In this document: positions 16,850 to 28,749 of the stretch, one piece after another
Position numbering within the stretch: the first letter of the stretch is position 1
Layout of the letters: every line of letters begins with the position of its first letter
From: Microbacterium sp. BK668
GTDB taxonomy: Bacteria > Actinomycetota > Actinomycetes > Actinomycetales > Microbacteriaceae
DNA length: 64,000 nucleotides
Assembly (NCBI RefSeq): GCF_004362195.1
Contig: NZ_SNWG01000001.1
Span: 1,984,001 to 2,048,000 of the forward strand
Direction: 5' to 3'
Position numbers and translations under genes: made by a program
The notes under the pieces: generated by a model
The model's database searches: none
Seen by the model: only the letters and a program-made list of their open reading frames with translations
Told to the model about the DNA's origin: nothing

Positions 16850-18121
16850 TTATCCGAGCAGCGCGTGCGCGATCGAGAAGATGACGAGGCCCGCGAGAGC
16901 TCCGACGATGGTGCCGTTGAGCCGGATGTACTGCAGGTCGCGGCCCACCATGAGCTCGATCTTCTCCGTCGTCTCGGCCGGGTCCCACCGCTCGACGGTG
17001 TCGGTGATGATCGACGCGATGTCGTGCCGGTAGCGGTCGACGAGGAAGACCGCGGCATCCGTCACCCACGTGTCGACCCGGTGCTGCAGCGGGGGCTCGG
17101 TCGCGAGCCGTTCGCCGACCTCCGCGATCGCCGTCGCCGCCCGGCGGCGCAGTCCGCTCTCGGGATCGGCGAGCGACGACAGCAGCCCCGCCTTGGCCGT
17201 GTTCCACGCCTCGGCGGCGAGCTCCCGCACGCGGGGGCTGTCGAACAGCGTCAGCTTCGCGTCCTCGAGGCGCCCGATCGTGGCGGGGTCGTGCTGCAGG
17301 TTGTCCGCGAGGCGGTCGAGGTACCCGTCGATGGCCTTGCGCGCGGGATGCTGCGGATCGGCGCGGACCGCCGCGGCGAACTTGACCGCCTCGTTGTAGA
17401 CGGTGTCGTCGATGAGCCGCGATGCGAGCGAGGGCATCCAGGCGGGGAGCCGCCGCGATACGAGTCCGGCGAAGGCCGCCTGGTTGCTCGCGAGCCACAG
17501 CTGGATCGTCTCGACCGCCATGTCGACGGCTCCGTGGTGCGCGCCGGACTCCACGATGCGGCCGAGCCATGCCCCGAGCGGCGGCCCCCAGTCGGGCTGG
17601 AGGAGATGCTCTCGGGCCAGCTGTTCGATGACGTCCTGCACGTCCTCGTCACTGAGCGCCCGCAAGACGCCGGATGCCATGACGGATGCCTCAGCGGTCA
17701 CCCTCTCGGCGTGCACGGGCTCGCGGAGCCACTCGCCGGCGTGCTGCGCGATCCTCGTCGCCTCGAGCTTGGTCCGCACGACCTCGGCGGAGAGGAAGTT
17801 CGTCTCGACGAACTCGCCCAGGGTGCGGCCGATCTCGTCCTTGCGGTTCGGAATGATCGCCGTGTGCGGAATGGGGATGCCGAGGGGATGCCGGAACAGG
17901 GCGGTCACGGCGAACCAGTCTGCGAGCGCGCCGACCATGCCGCCCTCGGCCGCCGCGCGCACATACGCCAGCGCGGGCACCTGCTCCTCGAACGCGAACG
18001 ACACGAGGAAGACGACGGCCATCCCCAGGAGCGCCCCGAGGGCGACGCCCTTCATGACGCGCAGGCCGCGTCGCCGCTCCTGATCCGCGGGGGTGAGCAG
18101 TTGCGTCGGCGTGCGGCTCAT
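16850..18121 (-). CDS. DUF445 family membrane protein
   Basis: A 423-residue protein. A hydrophobic helix at about residues 27-46 follows a charged N-terminus, then comes GGMVGALADWFAVTALFRHP, the hallmark of DUF445, a long helical soluble region, and a C-terminal membrane helix (NGTIVGALAGLVIFSIAHALL). Both ends are thus in the membrane with the bulk on one side. Function is unknown for the family. GAGGAT (18128-18133) lies six bases before ATG. Confidence 0.86.
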   Translation of the reverse strand: MSRTPTQLLTPADQERRRGLRVMKGVALGALLGMAVVFLVSFAFEEQVPALAYVRAAAEGGMVGALADWFAVTALFRHPLGIPIPHTAIIPNRKDEIGRTLGEFVETNFLSAEVVRTKLEATRIAQHAGEWLREPVHAERVTAEASVMASGVLRALSDEDVQDVIEQLAREHLLQPDWGPPLGAWLGRIVESGAHHGAVDMAVETIQLWLASNQAAFAGLVSRRLPAWMPSLASRLIDDTVYNEAVKFAAAVRADPQHPARKAIDGYLDRLADNLQHDPATIGRLEDAKLTLFDSPRVRELAAEAWNTAKAGLLSSLADPESGLRRRAATAIAEVGERLATEPPLQHRVDTWVTDAAVFLVDRYRHDIASIITDTVERWDPAETTEKIELMVGRDLQYIRLNGTIVGALAGLVIFSIAHALLG

Positions 18122-18211
18122 CCGGTCATCCTCGCACGCGGGCGAGCCTGCGTCGCCAGGGCTTGCGCGGCGATACCCGAGCGGGCGGGCCCGGGCCGCG
18201 GGGAGGCTCCC

Positions 18212-18667
18212 TCAGCCGGCGGCTCGGCGCACGAGCTCGGCGATGCGCTCTCGATCGCCCTCGCCGAGCGACAGGATCGCGTACGACGTGGGCCACATCT
18301 GCCCGTCGTCGAGTCGGGCCGCCGACTCGAAGCCGAGGGTCGCGTAGCGGTCCTTGTACTTGCCCGCCGCCTTGAAGAAGACCACGACCTTGCCGTCGCG
18401 CGTGTAGGCGGGGAAGCCGTACCACGTCTTCGACGCGAGCTGCGGAGCCTCGGCCTGCACGATGTCATCGATCCCCTGCGCGATCGACCGGTCGCTGTCG
18501 TCCATCTCGGCGATGGCGTCGAGGAGATCCTGCCGGTCGATCGCCGCCCTCTCCTCGGCGCTCTTCCCCTTGCGCTCCTGCTTCTTCAGCTCGGCTGCGC
18601 GCTGCCGCATCGCGGCGCGCTCGTCGGCGGTGAACCCGGACTTCGTGTTGCGTTCTGCTGTGCTCAT
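18212..18667 (-). CDS. DUF1801 / YdhG-like protein
   Basis: A 151-residue soluble protein. The N-terminal 45 residues are a highly charged helix (Lys/Arg/Glu/Ala). The rest resembles the YdhG/DUF1801 fold, with TWYGFPAYTRDGKVVVFFKAAGKYKDRYATLGF. Members have been called iron chaperones by distant similarity to frataxin-like folds, without firm evidence. The ATG at 18667 follows TAGCGT by seven bases; an ATG six codons upstream is possible. Confidence 0.78.
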   Translation of the reverse strand: MSTAERNTKSGFTADERAAMRQRAAELKKQERKGKSAEERAAIDRQDLLDAIAEMDDSDRSIAQGIDDIVQAEAPQLASKTWYGFPAYTRDGKVVVFFKAAGKYKDRYATLGFESAARLDDGQMWPTSYAILSLGEGDRERIAELVRRAAG

Positions 18668-18741
18668 GCGGGCCACGCTATTCACGCGGCACCCGGTTCG
18701 CTTCTCGAATCCTGCTCGATCGGCGAGACGGCGGCTTCGGC

Positions 18742-19902
18742 TCAGCCCGTCACCGGCCCGAGCCAGGCCGTGGCGACCGTCGAGTGCGCCGACTCAGGGT
18801 CGGAGGGATGGAAGAGGCCCGCGAGCACGTCGCGGTACAGGCGGCTGAGCTCGGAGCCGGCGAAGTACGACGATCCGCCCGCGACGAGCACGGCGTCGTC
18901 GACGACCGCCTTGGCCGTCGTGACGGCGCGGTGCTTGACGCCCGACAGCAGCGAGAACCAGCGGGGCCCGTGATCTACCAGGTCGTCGACGTCGCGCGAG
19001 AGCGACGCGAGCTGCGGCGAGAGCGCGTCGTACGCGAGCGCCATGTCGGCGATCCGCCACCGGATGTCGGGATCCTGCGCGAGGGCCTGGCCGGTCCGCT
19101 TCGAGGTGCGCCGGTGCGCCGTCGCCACCGCCAGGTCGAGAGCGCGGCGCGCGATCCCGGTGTAGACCGACGCGAGCAGCAGCTCGAACACGCTGAAGAT
19201 GCCGAACACGATCGGGTCGGGGTTCGGGCCCGGGTCGATCCGCCGGACGACGCGCTCGGCCGGCGCGACGACGCCGTGGAGCTCCGTCGTGCGGCTCTGC
19301 GTTCCTCGCATGCCGAGAGTGTCCCAGTCGTCACGCGTCACCACCGCGTCCGAACGCGACACGAAGGCGTAGACCATCTTCGGGCCGTCGGGGCTCGTCG
19401 TGTCGAGACCGTGCAGACCGAGCTGCGTCCACACGGGCGCGAGCGACGTGAAGATCTTCGTGCCGGTGAACGCGTACGAGCCGTCGGGCAGAGGGGCGGC
19501 CTCCGTGTCGCTGCCGAACAGCACGAGGTCGTTGCCCGCCTCGCTGATGCCGAACGCGAAGATCTCGCCGGCGGCGGCGCCCTCCTGCACGAAGCGCAGG
19601 GAGTCCACGCCGCGGTCGGCCAGCACCTTCGCAACCCCGGTCCACACGAGGTGCATGTTGATCGCGAGGGCCGTCGCGGGTGCGGCGGTGGCGAGGCGCT
19701 GCTGGAGGATGGATGCCTCGGCCAGCCCGAGCCCCTCTCCGCCGAGCTCCCTCGGCACGAGGATCGCAAGGTAGCCCGCGGCTTTCATGTCGGCGAGGTC
19801 GCCGTCGGGGAAGGTGTTGTCGCGGTCGTGCACCGCGGCGCGCTCCCGGAAGCGCTCGAGGAGCTCGTCGGGAAGCAGGACGGTCGGATCGAACGGGCTC
19901 AC
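18742..19902 (-). CDS. Acyl-CoA dehydrogenase family flavoenzyme
   Basis: A 386-residue acyl-CoA dehydrogenase-like protein: N-terminal helical domain with LVPRELGGEGLGLAEASILQQRLA, a middle beta domain with the FGISEAGNDLVLFG and FTGTKIFTSLAP strands, and a C-terminal helical bundle with SSYFAGSELSRLYRDVLAGLFHPSDPE. The canonical catalytic Glu cannot be placed with certainty. No other fatty-acid genes are near, so substrate is open. Start GTG is preceded by GACAAT (19909-19914) at the leaderless distance. Confidence 0.86.
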   Translation of the reverse strand: MSPFDPTVLLPDELLERFRERAAVHDRDNTFPDGDLADMKAAGYLAILVPRELGGEGLGLAEASILQQRLATAAPATALAINMHLVWTGVAKVLADRGVDSLRFVQEGAAAGEIFAFGISEAGNDLVLFGSDTEAAPLPDGSYAFTGTKIFTSLAPVWTQLGLHGLDTTSPDGPKMVYAFVSRSDAVVTRDDWDTLGMRGTQSRTTELHGVVAPAERVVRRIDPGPNPDPIVFGIFSVFELLLASVYTGIARRALDLAVATAHRRTSKRTGQALAQDPDIRWRIADMALAYDALSPQLASLSRDVDDLVDHGPRWFSLLSGVKHRAVTTAKAVVDDAVLVAGGSSYFAGSELSRLYRDVLAGLFHPSDPESAHSTVATAWLGPVTG

Positions 19903-19922
19903 TCTGCCATTGTCGCGGCAGA

Positions 19923-20681
19923 TCAGGTCCGGAGGGCGTCGAGCAGATGGCGCATCGTGTCCTCCGGCTTGTCGCGGTGCGGCGAGTGGCCGGCGCCCTC
20001 GACGACCAAGACCGACACGTGCGGATTGCGGAGCACCTCGTCGACGAGCGCCCCCTTGAAGATCGAGTACACCGCGGGGTCGGACGCGATGACGTGGGTG
20101 GGAACGAGCAGGTGGGCCGCGGCATCCCGGACATCCCACCCGGGATTCTGGATGCTCGTCTGCTCGACCGCCCAGCGGCTCGCCTGCTGCGCCGACAGCG
20201 CCTTCAGCTCGACGTCCTGCTCGTGCCAGTCCGGGTGCTCCGCCCGCACGGCGGCGACCGTGGGGTCGTCGAACGACCGCTCCTGCGAGTCGCGCACGAC
20301 CTCGCGATCGCGCGCGCTCAGGTGGATCGCCGGGTCGATGAGGACGAGGCGCCGCGTCCAGCCGAAGTGGTCGGCGGCCGCGCGCGTCGCGGCGGCACCG
20401 CCGAGGGAATGGGCGACGACGAGGTCCCAGTGGTCGCGGCCGGCGGGGACGCTGACCCGCAGGTCGGCCGCGTACGCGTCGATGGAGTAGTCGAGTGCGC
20501 GCGGCGCGCCGCCGTGCCCGCGCATATCGACCGCGACGGCGTGCCACCCCGCATCGGCGAGTGCCACGCCGTACCGCCACATGAGGGCGCCGTTCGAGCC
20601 CAGTCCGTGGACGAGAAGGGCGTGGCGCGACGACGACGGGTCGCCCCACGACAGCGTCGGGAGGGTCAGGGGAGCTGGCAT
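19923..20681 (-). CDS. Alpha/beta-hydrolase fold protein
   Basis: A 252-residue hydrolase with oxyanion region LVHGLGSNG (residues 23-31), a nucleophile elbow AHSLGG near residue 90, DPAIH after beta-6 and a C-terminal catalytic His in EGAGHSPHRDKPE. No signal peptide. Substrate unknown; esterase or C-C hydrolase both fit. It precedes the acyl-CoA dehydrogenase by 20 bp and is likely co-transcribed. TATGCT (20688-20693) ends six bases before ATG, so its mRNA is probably leaderless. Confidence 0.86.
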   Translation of the reverse strand: MPAPLTLPTLSWGDPSSSRHALLVHGLGSNGALMWRYGVALADAGWHAVAVDMRGHGGAPRALDYSIDAYAADLRVSVPAGRDHWDLVVAHSLGGAAATRAAADHFGWTRRLVLIDPAIHLSARDREVVRDSQERSFDDPTVAAVRAEHPDWHEQDVELKALSAQQASRWAVEQTSIQNPGWDVRDAAAHLLVPTHVIASDPAVYSIFKGALVDEVLRNPHVSVLVVEGAGHSPHRDKPEDTMRHLLDALRT

Positions 20682-20735
20682 GCGCCCAGCATATGGTCGG
20701 CCCCGGCGGGCTCTGCACGCGAGAAGATGGTCGGC

Positions 20736-21155
20736 ATGATCTCCACGGAGCTGGCCGTCGCGCTGCGCGACGCGGGCCTCGTCTGGCACCCGCGATCCGG
20801 TGACCGGTTCCAGCTCGACGAGCCCGAGTTCGAGGCGGACATCTTCACGGTCAGCGAGATGACGATCGAGCCGCGGGAGTACCCGACGGGCAAGATCCTC
20901 GCCTTCAACGGCACGACCGAGTGGGCCCTCGACTCCGTCGCCCTCGAGGACGCGCTGTGGCTCCCGCGCGAGGACCAGCTGCGGGAGATGCTCCGGGGCA
21001 CCTTCAAGTCCCTGCGTCGGCTCGCCGACACGCACGAGGTCGAGATCGTCCTCCGGCAGGGCGAGGAGTCGGAGCGCGTGCTCGTGTTCGAGCACCCGGA
21101 GCCCGCCGACGCCTACGCCCTCGCTCTGCTCGAGCTGCTCAAGCGCCTCGAGTGA
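20736..21155 (+). CDS. Conserved hypothetical protein
   Basis: A 139-residue acidic protein without membrane segments. It begins LAVALRDAGLVWHPRSGDRFQLDEPEFEADIFTVSEM and ends in a short helical stretch ALALLELLKRLE. Such proteins are sometimes labelled pilus-assembly CpaE in actinobacterial annotations, but no ATPase motif is present and I do not accept that name. The ATG at 20736 is used because GAGAAG lies at a good distance; an ATG at 20727 is in frame. Divergent from the hydrolase. Confidence 0.72.
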   Translation: MISTELAVALRDAGLVWHPRSGDRFQLDEPEFEADIFTVSEMTIEPREYPTGKILAFNGTTEWALDSVALEDALWLPREDQLREMLRGTFKSLRRLADTHEVEIVLRQGEESERVLVFEHPEPADAYALALLELLKRLE

Positions 21156-21161
21156 CCTTGG

Positions 21162-21314
21162 TCAGACCCCGATCGTGAGGGGCGCAGTGCAGCCGCCGGT
21201 CGGCGAGCCCGACGTCGAGGCGAGCCGTGGATGCCGCCGTCGTCGCCGAAGACGCTGTCGCTCTGCAGCGACACCGGCGAGAGGCTGCCGACGCCGTCTT
21301 CGTACCCGGCCGGG
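21162..21314 (-). pseudogene. Decayed, frameshifted coding remnant
   Basis: After the MFS stop the minus strand can be read as PAGYEDGVGSLSPVSLQS then DSVFGDDGGIHG, every codon ending in G or C, then after a shift of frame as STSGSPTGGCTAPLTIGV and a stop at 21162. Both halves have the strong third-position GC of real genes, yet no start codon fits either. It looks like the C-terminal tail of a deleted gene. Identity unknown. Confidence 0.38.
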
Positions 21315-22520
21315 TCAGGTGATCGTCGGGACGGGCTCGGTGTCGGGGATGGGGCTCGCGTCGCGCCCGCGCAGGTCGGGGAAGCCGCGCACGAAGACGG
21401 CCGAGACGAGGAGGCCCGCGACAGCGAAGGCGGTCGCCGCCCAGTAGGCGCCCTGCGGTCCGACGCCGTCGATGAGGAACCCCGCGACGGCGGAGCCCGC
21501 GGCCGCGCCGATCAGCTGGCCCGTGCCGATCCAGCCGAACGACTCGGCCGTCTCGCTGAACTTCACGCTCGCCGAGGTCATCGCGAACATCACGGCGAGG
21601 GCCGGGGCGATCCCGATCCCGGCGACGAAGAGCGATCCGCCGAGCCAGAACGCATTGAGCGAGAACGTCGTGAGCGCCAGCCCGGCGGCGACGACCGCGA
21701 AGCGCCGGGTCATCGCCCACGGGCCGATCGGGATATGTCCGAAGGTGAGCCCGCCGGCGAGGCTGCCGATCGAGAACACCGCGAGCACGACGCCCGCCTC
21801 GATCCCGTCGTGGCCGAACGTCGCCACGACCCCTGCCTCCACGGCCGCGCACGCACCGATGAGGAGGAAGCCGGTGACCGTCGCGAGCACGACGGGGGGC
21901 TTGGCGAGCACCTTGCCGAAGCTCCGCCGGCTGCGCGGGATGCGCACCCGGCCGACCTCGGGGGACAGGATGAACCAGGTCCCGCCGCCGACGAGGATCA
22001 CGACCACCAGCAGCAGGCCCTGCACCGTGCCGGCCTGCGTCGAGACGAAGGTGATGAGCACGGGCGCGATGATCCAGATGATCTCCTGCAGCGACGCGTC
22101 GAGCGAGAACAGCGGAGTCAGCTGGCGCGAGTTGACCATCTTCGGATAGATGGTGCGCACCGCGGACTGGACGGGGGGAGTGGACAGCCCCGCGACGAGG
22201 CCGAGCGCCATGTACACCGGGACGGTCGACTGGACCAGGGCGAGCGCGGTGATGGATGCCGCGCACACGACGAGCGTGGTGGTGAGGACCCGCCGCATCC
22301 CCCAGATGCCCATCCAGCGGCTCGTGACGGGGCCGGCGACGGCCTGGCCGACGGAGGTGGCGGCGAGGACGAGGCCGGCGGCGCCGTACGAACCCGTCAC
22401 CTGCTCGATGTGCAGGAGGATCGCGAGGCTCGTCATGCCGTTGGGCAGCCGGGCCGTCAGCTGCGCCGCGATGATGCGGGCGACGCCGGGTGTGCGCAGC
22501 AGATCGCGGTACCCGGCCAT
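21315..22520 (-). CDS. MFS transporter
   Basis: A 401-residue major-facilitator protein with about 12 membrane helices. The cytoplasmic loop motif of the family is visible as VTSRWMGIWGMRRVLTTTL after helix 2, and a longer central loop (SPEVGRVRIPRSRRSFGKVLAKPPVVL) separates the two halves. No substrate can be assigned; the family includes drug and sugar exporters. TACCGT (22527-22532) ends six bases before ATG, whose gap is GGAGCA, so it may be leaderless. Confidence 0.88.
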   Translation of the reverse strand: MAGYRDLLRTPGVARIIAAQLTARLPNGMTSLAILLHIEQVTGSYGAAGLVLAATSVGQAVAGPVTSRWMGIWGMRRVLTTTLVVCAASITALALVQSTVPVYMALGLVAGLSTPPVQSAVRTIYPKMVNSRQLTPLFSLDASLQEIIWIIAPVLITFVSTQAGTVQGLLLVVVILVGGGTWFILSPEVGRVRIPRSRRSFGKVLAKPPVVLATVTGFLLIGACAAVEAGVVATFGHDGIEAGVVLAVFSIGSLAGGLTFGHIPIGPWAMTRRFAVVAAGLALTTFSLNAFWLGGSLFVAGIGIAPALAVMFAMTSASVKFSETAESFGWIGTGQLIGAAAGSAVAGFLIDGVGPQGAYWAATAFAVAGLLVSAVFVRGFPDLRGRDASPIPDTEPVPTIT

Positions 22521-22631
22521 TGCTCCACGGTATCGCGGGAGGGTGGCCCCCGACGCTCTCACGCCCTGACCGCGGGTGCGGGGGCCGCCGCGGACGACAT
22601 GTCGATGGATGCCGCGACACGCCGGAGACGT

Positions 22632-22640
22632 CATCCACAG
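22632..22640 (+). promoter_or_regulatory. DnaA-box-like site 1
   Basis: TCATCCACA differs from the DnaA box TTATCCACA by one base. It forms the left arm of a perfect 12-base inverted repeat with the site at 22756. Located about 300 bases upstream of nrdH. Confidence 0.45.
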
Positions 22641-22755
22641 GCGAATCCGTGTCGGTGGCCCGAAGTAACGTCGACGTGCTGTGGACGGCTGGGGCCGCGG
22701 CATCCGAAACCGGCGGGATTCAGGCGTTTTCCAGGTTCGCAAGAACCTCGCCGCC

Positions 22756-22764
22756 TGTGGATGA
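22756..22764 (-). promoter_or_regulatory. DnaA-box-like site 2
   Basis: TGTGGATGA, the complement of site 1. The arms CATCCACAGGCG (22633-22644) and CGCCTGTGGATG (22752-22763) are perfect inverses with 107 bases between. Together they may couple nrd expression to DnaA. Confidence 0.45.
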
Positions 22765-22822
22765 AACGGTGGAGAAGCTGTGTTGTACATGTTGAGAACG
22801 GTGGAAAACTACACGGATGTAA

Positions 22823-22870
22823 CTACTAGCCCTTGTGGTGCTATCCAATGTCCGTACCCATATGTAGTAT
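22823..22870 (+). promoter_or_regulatory. Pair of NrdR boxes upstream of nrdH
   Basis: The second box core CCATATGTAG (22858-22867) matches 8 of 10 positions of the NrdR consensus CwAtATaTwG. The first core, CTA ... TTG (22826-22835), keeps both outer triplets. The cores are 32 bases apart, the three-turn spacing needed by the NrdR-ATP/dATP repressor. The rest of the 410-base spacer from 22521 holds the DnaA-like sites and no other gene. Confidence 0.68.
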
Positions 22871-22930
22871 TGGACTCCCGGTGGGGGGACCGCCGGTCAG
22901 AACACCGGATGTGAGGGGAGAACAGAACAC

Positions 22931-23164
22931 ATGGCGATCACGGTCTACACGAAACCCGCTTGTGTGCAGTGCAACGCGACCTACCGCGCGCTCGACTCGA
23001 AGGGCATCGAATACGAGGTCCACGACCTCTCTCAGGACCCCGCCGCGCTCGAGCAGGTGAAGGCGCTCGGCTACCTGCAGGCGCCCGTCGTCATCACCGA
23101 CGAGGACCACTGGTCGGGCTTCCGTCCCGACAAGATCGACGAGCTCGCCGCCCGTCTTTCCTGA
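22931..23164 (+). CDS. nrdH: Glutaredoxin-like electron donor NrdH
   Basis: A 77-residue redoxin with the active site CVQC at residues 11-14, the family's short length, and the [13 protein letters not shown] region that defines NrdH. It passes electrons from thioredoxin reductase to the class Ib ribonucleotide reductase. GAGGGGAG is placed upstream as an RBS. First gene of the nrdHIEF operon, under the NrdR boxes. Confidence 0.96.
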   Translation: MAITVYTKPACVQCNATYRALDSKGIEYEVHDLSQDPAALEQVKALGYLQAPVVITDEDHWSGFRPDKIDELAARLS

Positions 23165-23211
23165 CCTCCCCTCGACGGAGCTCAGGATCTGCGCTCGAGA
23201 AGGGAGAGGAC

Positions 23212-23627
23212 ATGAGCGCTCTGGCCACGACCGCGCCGCTCCTGGTCTACTTCTCGAGCGTCTCAGGGAACACCGCCCGCTTCATCGAGAAGCTCGGCCT
23301 TCCCGCGACGCGCATCCCCCTCCATTCCGGTGAGCCTCCGCTCGTCGTCGACGAGCCGTTCGTCCTGGTCACTCCCACCTACGGGGGTGGCCAGGGCAGA
23401 GGCGAGGAGAAGGGCGCCGTACCCAAGCAGGTGATCCGGTTCCTCAACGACGAACGGAACCGTCAGCACCTCCGCGGAGTGATCTCCGCGGGCAACACCA
23501 ACTTCGGCGATGCGTTCTGCCTCGCCGGCGACATCATCAGCCGCAAGTGTCACGTGCCCCACTTGTACCGGCTCGAGGTTTTCGGCACGCCGGACGATGT
23601 GGATCGCGTGAGCGACGGATTGGAACG

Positions 23628-23646
<19 letters not shown>
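23212..23646 (+). CDS. nrdI: Flavodoxin-like activator NrdI
   Basis: A 144-residue FMN protein that generates the oxidant for assembly of the dimanganese-tyrosyl cofactor of NrdF. Phosphate-binding loop [17 protein letters not shown] is at residues 12-28, with the TPTYGGG loop near 54 and [13 protein letters not shown] near 94. GAGAAGGGAGAGG gives a strong RBS. Its last 19 bases overlap the start of nrdE, in another frame. Confidence 0.95.
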
Positions 23647-26796
<3,150 letters not shown>

Positions 26797-26839
26797 AAGC
26801 TCCGCACAACGCTCAACCCGCATCGGGCGGCTGAGGAGT

Positions 26840-26867
26840 CCGGATCCGCAGGATTCTGCGGGTCCGG
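26840..26867. terminator. Hairpin terminator after nrdF
   Basis: Stem CCGGATCCGCAG / CTGCGGGTCCGG, 12 pairs with one mismatch, loop GATT. It lies between the converging nrdF and lipoprotein genes and may stop both. No long T-run follows. Confidence 0.68.
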
Positions 26868-26895
26868 GCTTCTCCCGATTCGTTCCTCGCGCTCG

Positions 26896-27723
26896 TCAGT
26901 GCGGCGATCGCAGCTGCTCGACCGGCCGAAGCGCGGTGTCGGGCGAGCAGCCGAGTTCCCCGGGCTGGAGCAGAACGCGGGGGACGGTCAGTACCTGCGT
27001 GCCGTCGCGGTCGCGCTTGGCGAGCAGGCAGTCGTCGGCGTCGCCCATCGCGAAGCCGATGTCGCCGCCCGCGACCACTGCGTGGGGCTCGAACGCCACC
27101 TCGCGGTCGCCCGTCGGCTGCGGCATCCGCGCGATCACCTCGCCGACGATGTCGGCAGCGGATGCGGTGGAAGACGCGTTCGTGAGTACCTCGACGACGA
27201 GCTCTTCGGCGCCATCGGGGACGACGTAGACCGGGCGGGTGTCGAGCGGGGGCGAGATGCGGGTTGCGCCTGGCGGGCACGGGACGTCGTGCGCCACCGC
27301 CGCGTCATCGTCCCGATCGCCGAACCTGCCGGTCGCGACACCCCAGTAGTCGAACTGCGACTCGAAGCACGCGACGTAGGGATCGCCGGAGGACCTCACC
27401 TGCACCGTCGCACGAAACGTCAGCGCCCCGAACGGCTCACCATGGACCGCGTCGGGGTAGGCCTCGAAGCCGATGAGTTCCACGCCGCTCGTCGTCCTGG
27501 TGGCGGTGTCGGCCCAGCGGGCGTAGTCCTCGATGGTGTCCGTGGCGCCACGGTACAGACCGCGAGAGGTCTCGGCCACCTCTGCGCGGGCGGCTGCGTG
27601 CGCTGACGCGTCGGCGGGCGACACCGGCACTCCAGAGCATGCCGCGAGAGGGAGCGAGGCCGCGAGGGAAACGATGGCGACCAGAGCGAGACGCGCCCGT
27701 GTGAGATGCGGATTGACCAGCAC
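26896..27723 (-). CDS. Hypothetical lipoprotein
   Basis: A 275-residue exported protein. N-terminal Arg, hydrophobic core LALVAIVSLAASLPLAAC with lipobox LAAC, then a region of mixed strands with paired cysteines (YVACFESQFDYW, VPCPPG). No known domain is recognised. The GTG start is supported by TAGGGT (27730-27735) ending six bases before it, as in a leaderless mRNA. It probably sits on the outer membrane face. Convergent with nrdF. Confidence 0.72.
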   Translation of the reverse strand: MLVNPHLTRARLALVAIVSLAASLPLAACSGVPVSPADASAHAAARAEVAETSRGLYRGATDTIEDYARWADTATRTTSGVELIGFEAYPDAVHGEPFGALTFRATVQVRSSGDPYVACFESQFDYWGVATGRFGDRDDDAAVAHDVPCPPGATRISPPLDTRPVYVVPDGAEELVVEVLTNASSTASAADIVGEVIARMPQPTGDREVAFEPHAVVAGGDIGFAMGDADDCLLAKRDRDGTQVLTVPRVLLQPGELGCSPDTALRPVEQLRSPH

Positions 27724-27841
27724 CTGCTCACCCTAGATCCAGAATGCGCGCCGCGGCTGTCATCCCCGACCGCGATTCGCGGCCTCGAGATGCGCCTGAG
27801 CGGCGTGCGCAGCATCCGCATCGATGGGTGCCCACGCGATG

Positions 27842-28744
27842 TCAGCCCGGCGACGGCGCCGGCGAGGGCGAGTCTGGCAGCCACACCGCGCGTTCCCGCT
27901 GAGCGAAGGCCCGGAAGGTCGTGGCGGGATGACCGGTGAGCCGGCGGACCTTCCGGTTGGGCAGCGCCGAGATGTTCCAACGCACGACCCGGTAGATCAT
28001 CTTCTGCACCTCGATGTAGTCCTGAGGTGCGCCCTCGCGCGCCAGTCGGTCGAGGTAATCCTGCTCCGTGGGCCTGGCGTAGGTGATGGTGCGGCCAAGC
28101 ACGTCGCTGAGGATGCGGGCGACCTTGCGGTAGCTCAGGGTCTGCTCACCGCTGAGCGTGTACGCCCGACCCACATGGCCGGGAGTGGTGAACACGGATG
28201 CTGCGACTCGGCCGATGTCTCGCGCATCGATGAAGGCCGTCAGAGCGCGCCCGGCCGGAAGGTAGATCTCGTCGCGGTCGCGGATGCCTCCTCGGTAGGT
28301 GGTGGACAGGTTCTGCATGAAGAAGTTCGGTCGCAGGAACGTGTACGGCGCGTCGATCTGCCGCAGGTACTGCTCCACCGCGTAATGCGGGGTGGATTTG
28401 TTGTGCTGCACTCCCTGGAGCGACAGGAACACGATCTGGCTGATCCGGCTGTTCATGGCCGCGTCGATCACCGGGAAGAGATATCTGCGGACGTCGTCGA
28501 TCGGCGGCGGGCGCATCAGGAACAGCCGATCGCAGTCCTTCATCGCCTCCTCGAGGTCGGATGCCGAGGAGCTGAAGTCGAACGGTCGGGTCTGTGCGCG
28601 CGGGTCGACGGTCGAGGCATCCCCCTCGTCCCGGACGCCCGCGACCACACCCTGTCCCGCGTCGAGAAGATGTGCGACGACAGCGGAGCCGACGGTGCCG
28701 GTGGATCCGGTGACGAAGACGGATCGCGGCGAGGCGATGGGCAT
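27842..28744 (-). CDS. NmrA-like NAD(P)-binding oxidoreductase
   Basis: A 300-residue atypical short-chain dehydrogenase. The nucleotide loop VFVTGSTGTVGSAVVAHLLDAG is near residue 10 and the substrate region includes YTFLRPNFFMQNL, typical of NmrA/HSCARG-type NAD(P)H sensors or quinone oxidoreductases. The catalytic Tyr-x-x-x-Lys of classical SDRs is not apparent. The ATG at 28744 is favoured over one at 28759 because TATGGT (28751-28756) ends exactly six bases before it. Divergent from, and probably regulated by, the MarR gene. Confidence 0.84.
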   Translation of the reverse strand: MPIASPRSVFVTGSTGTVGSAVVAHLLDAGQGVVAGVRDEGDASTVDPRAQTRPFDFSSSASDLEEAMKDCDRLFLMRPPPIDDVRRYLFPVIDAAMNSRISQIVFLSLQGVQHNKSTPHYAVEQYLRQIDAPYTFLRPNFFMQNLSTTYRGGIRDRDEIYLPAGRALTAFIDARDIGRVAASVFTTPGHVGRAYTLSGEQTLSYRKVARILSDVLGRTITYARPTEQDYLDRLAREGAPQDYIEVQKMIYRVVRWNISALPNRKVRRLTGHPATTFRAFAQRERAVWLPDSPSPAPSPG

Positions 28745-28749
28745 GGCTG

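Noticed and set aside
16481..18973. 830-residue plus-strand frame across DUF445 and DUF1801 genes
   Set aside because: No domain, Arg/Asp/His bias, opposite two genes with family motifs.
20736..21155. Pilus assembly protein CpaE
   Set aside because: No P-loop or receiver domain; 139 residues is far too short.
22600..22800. Replication origin
   Set aside because: Only two imperfect DnaA-like boxes and no dnaA, dnaN or gyr genes nearby.
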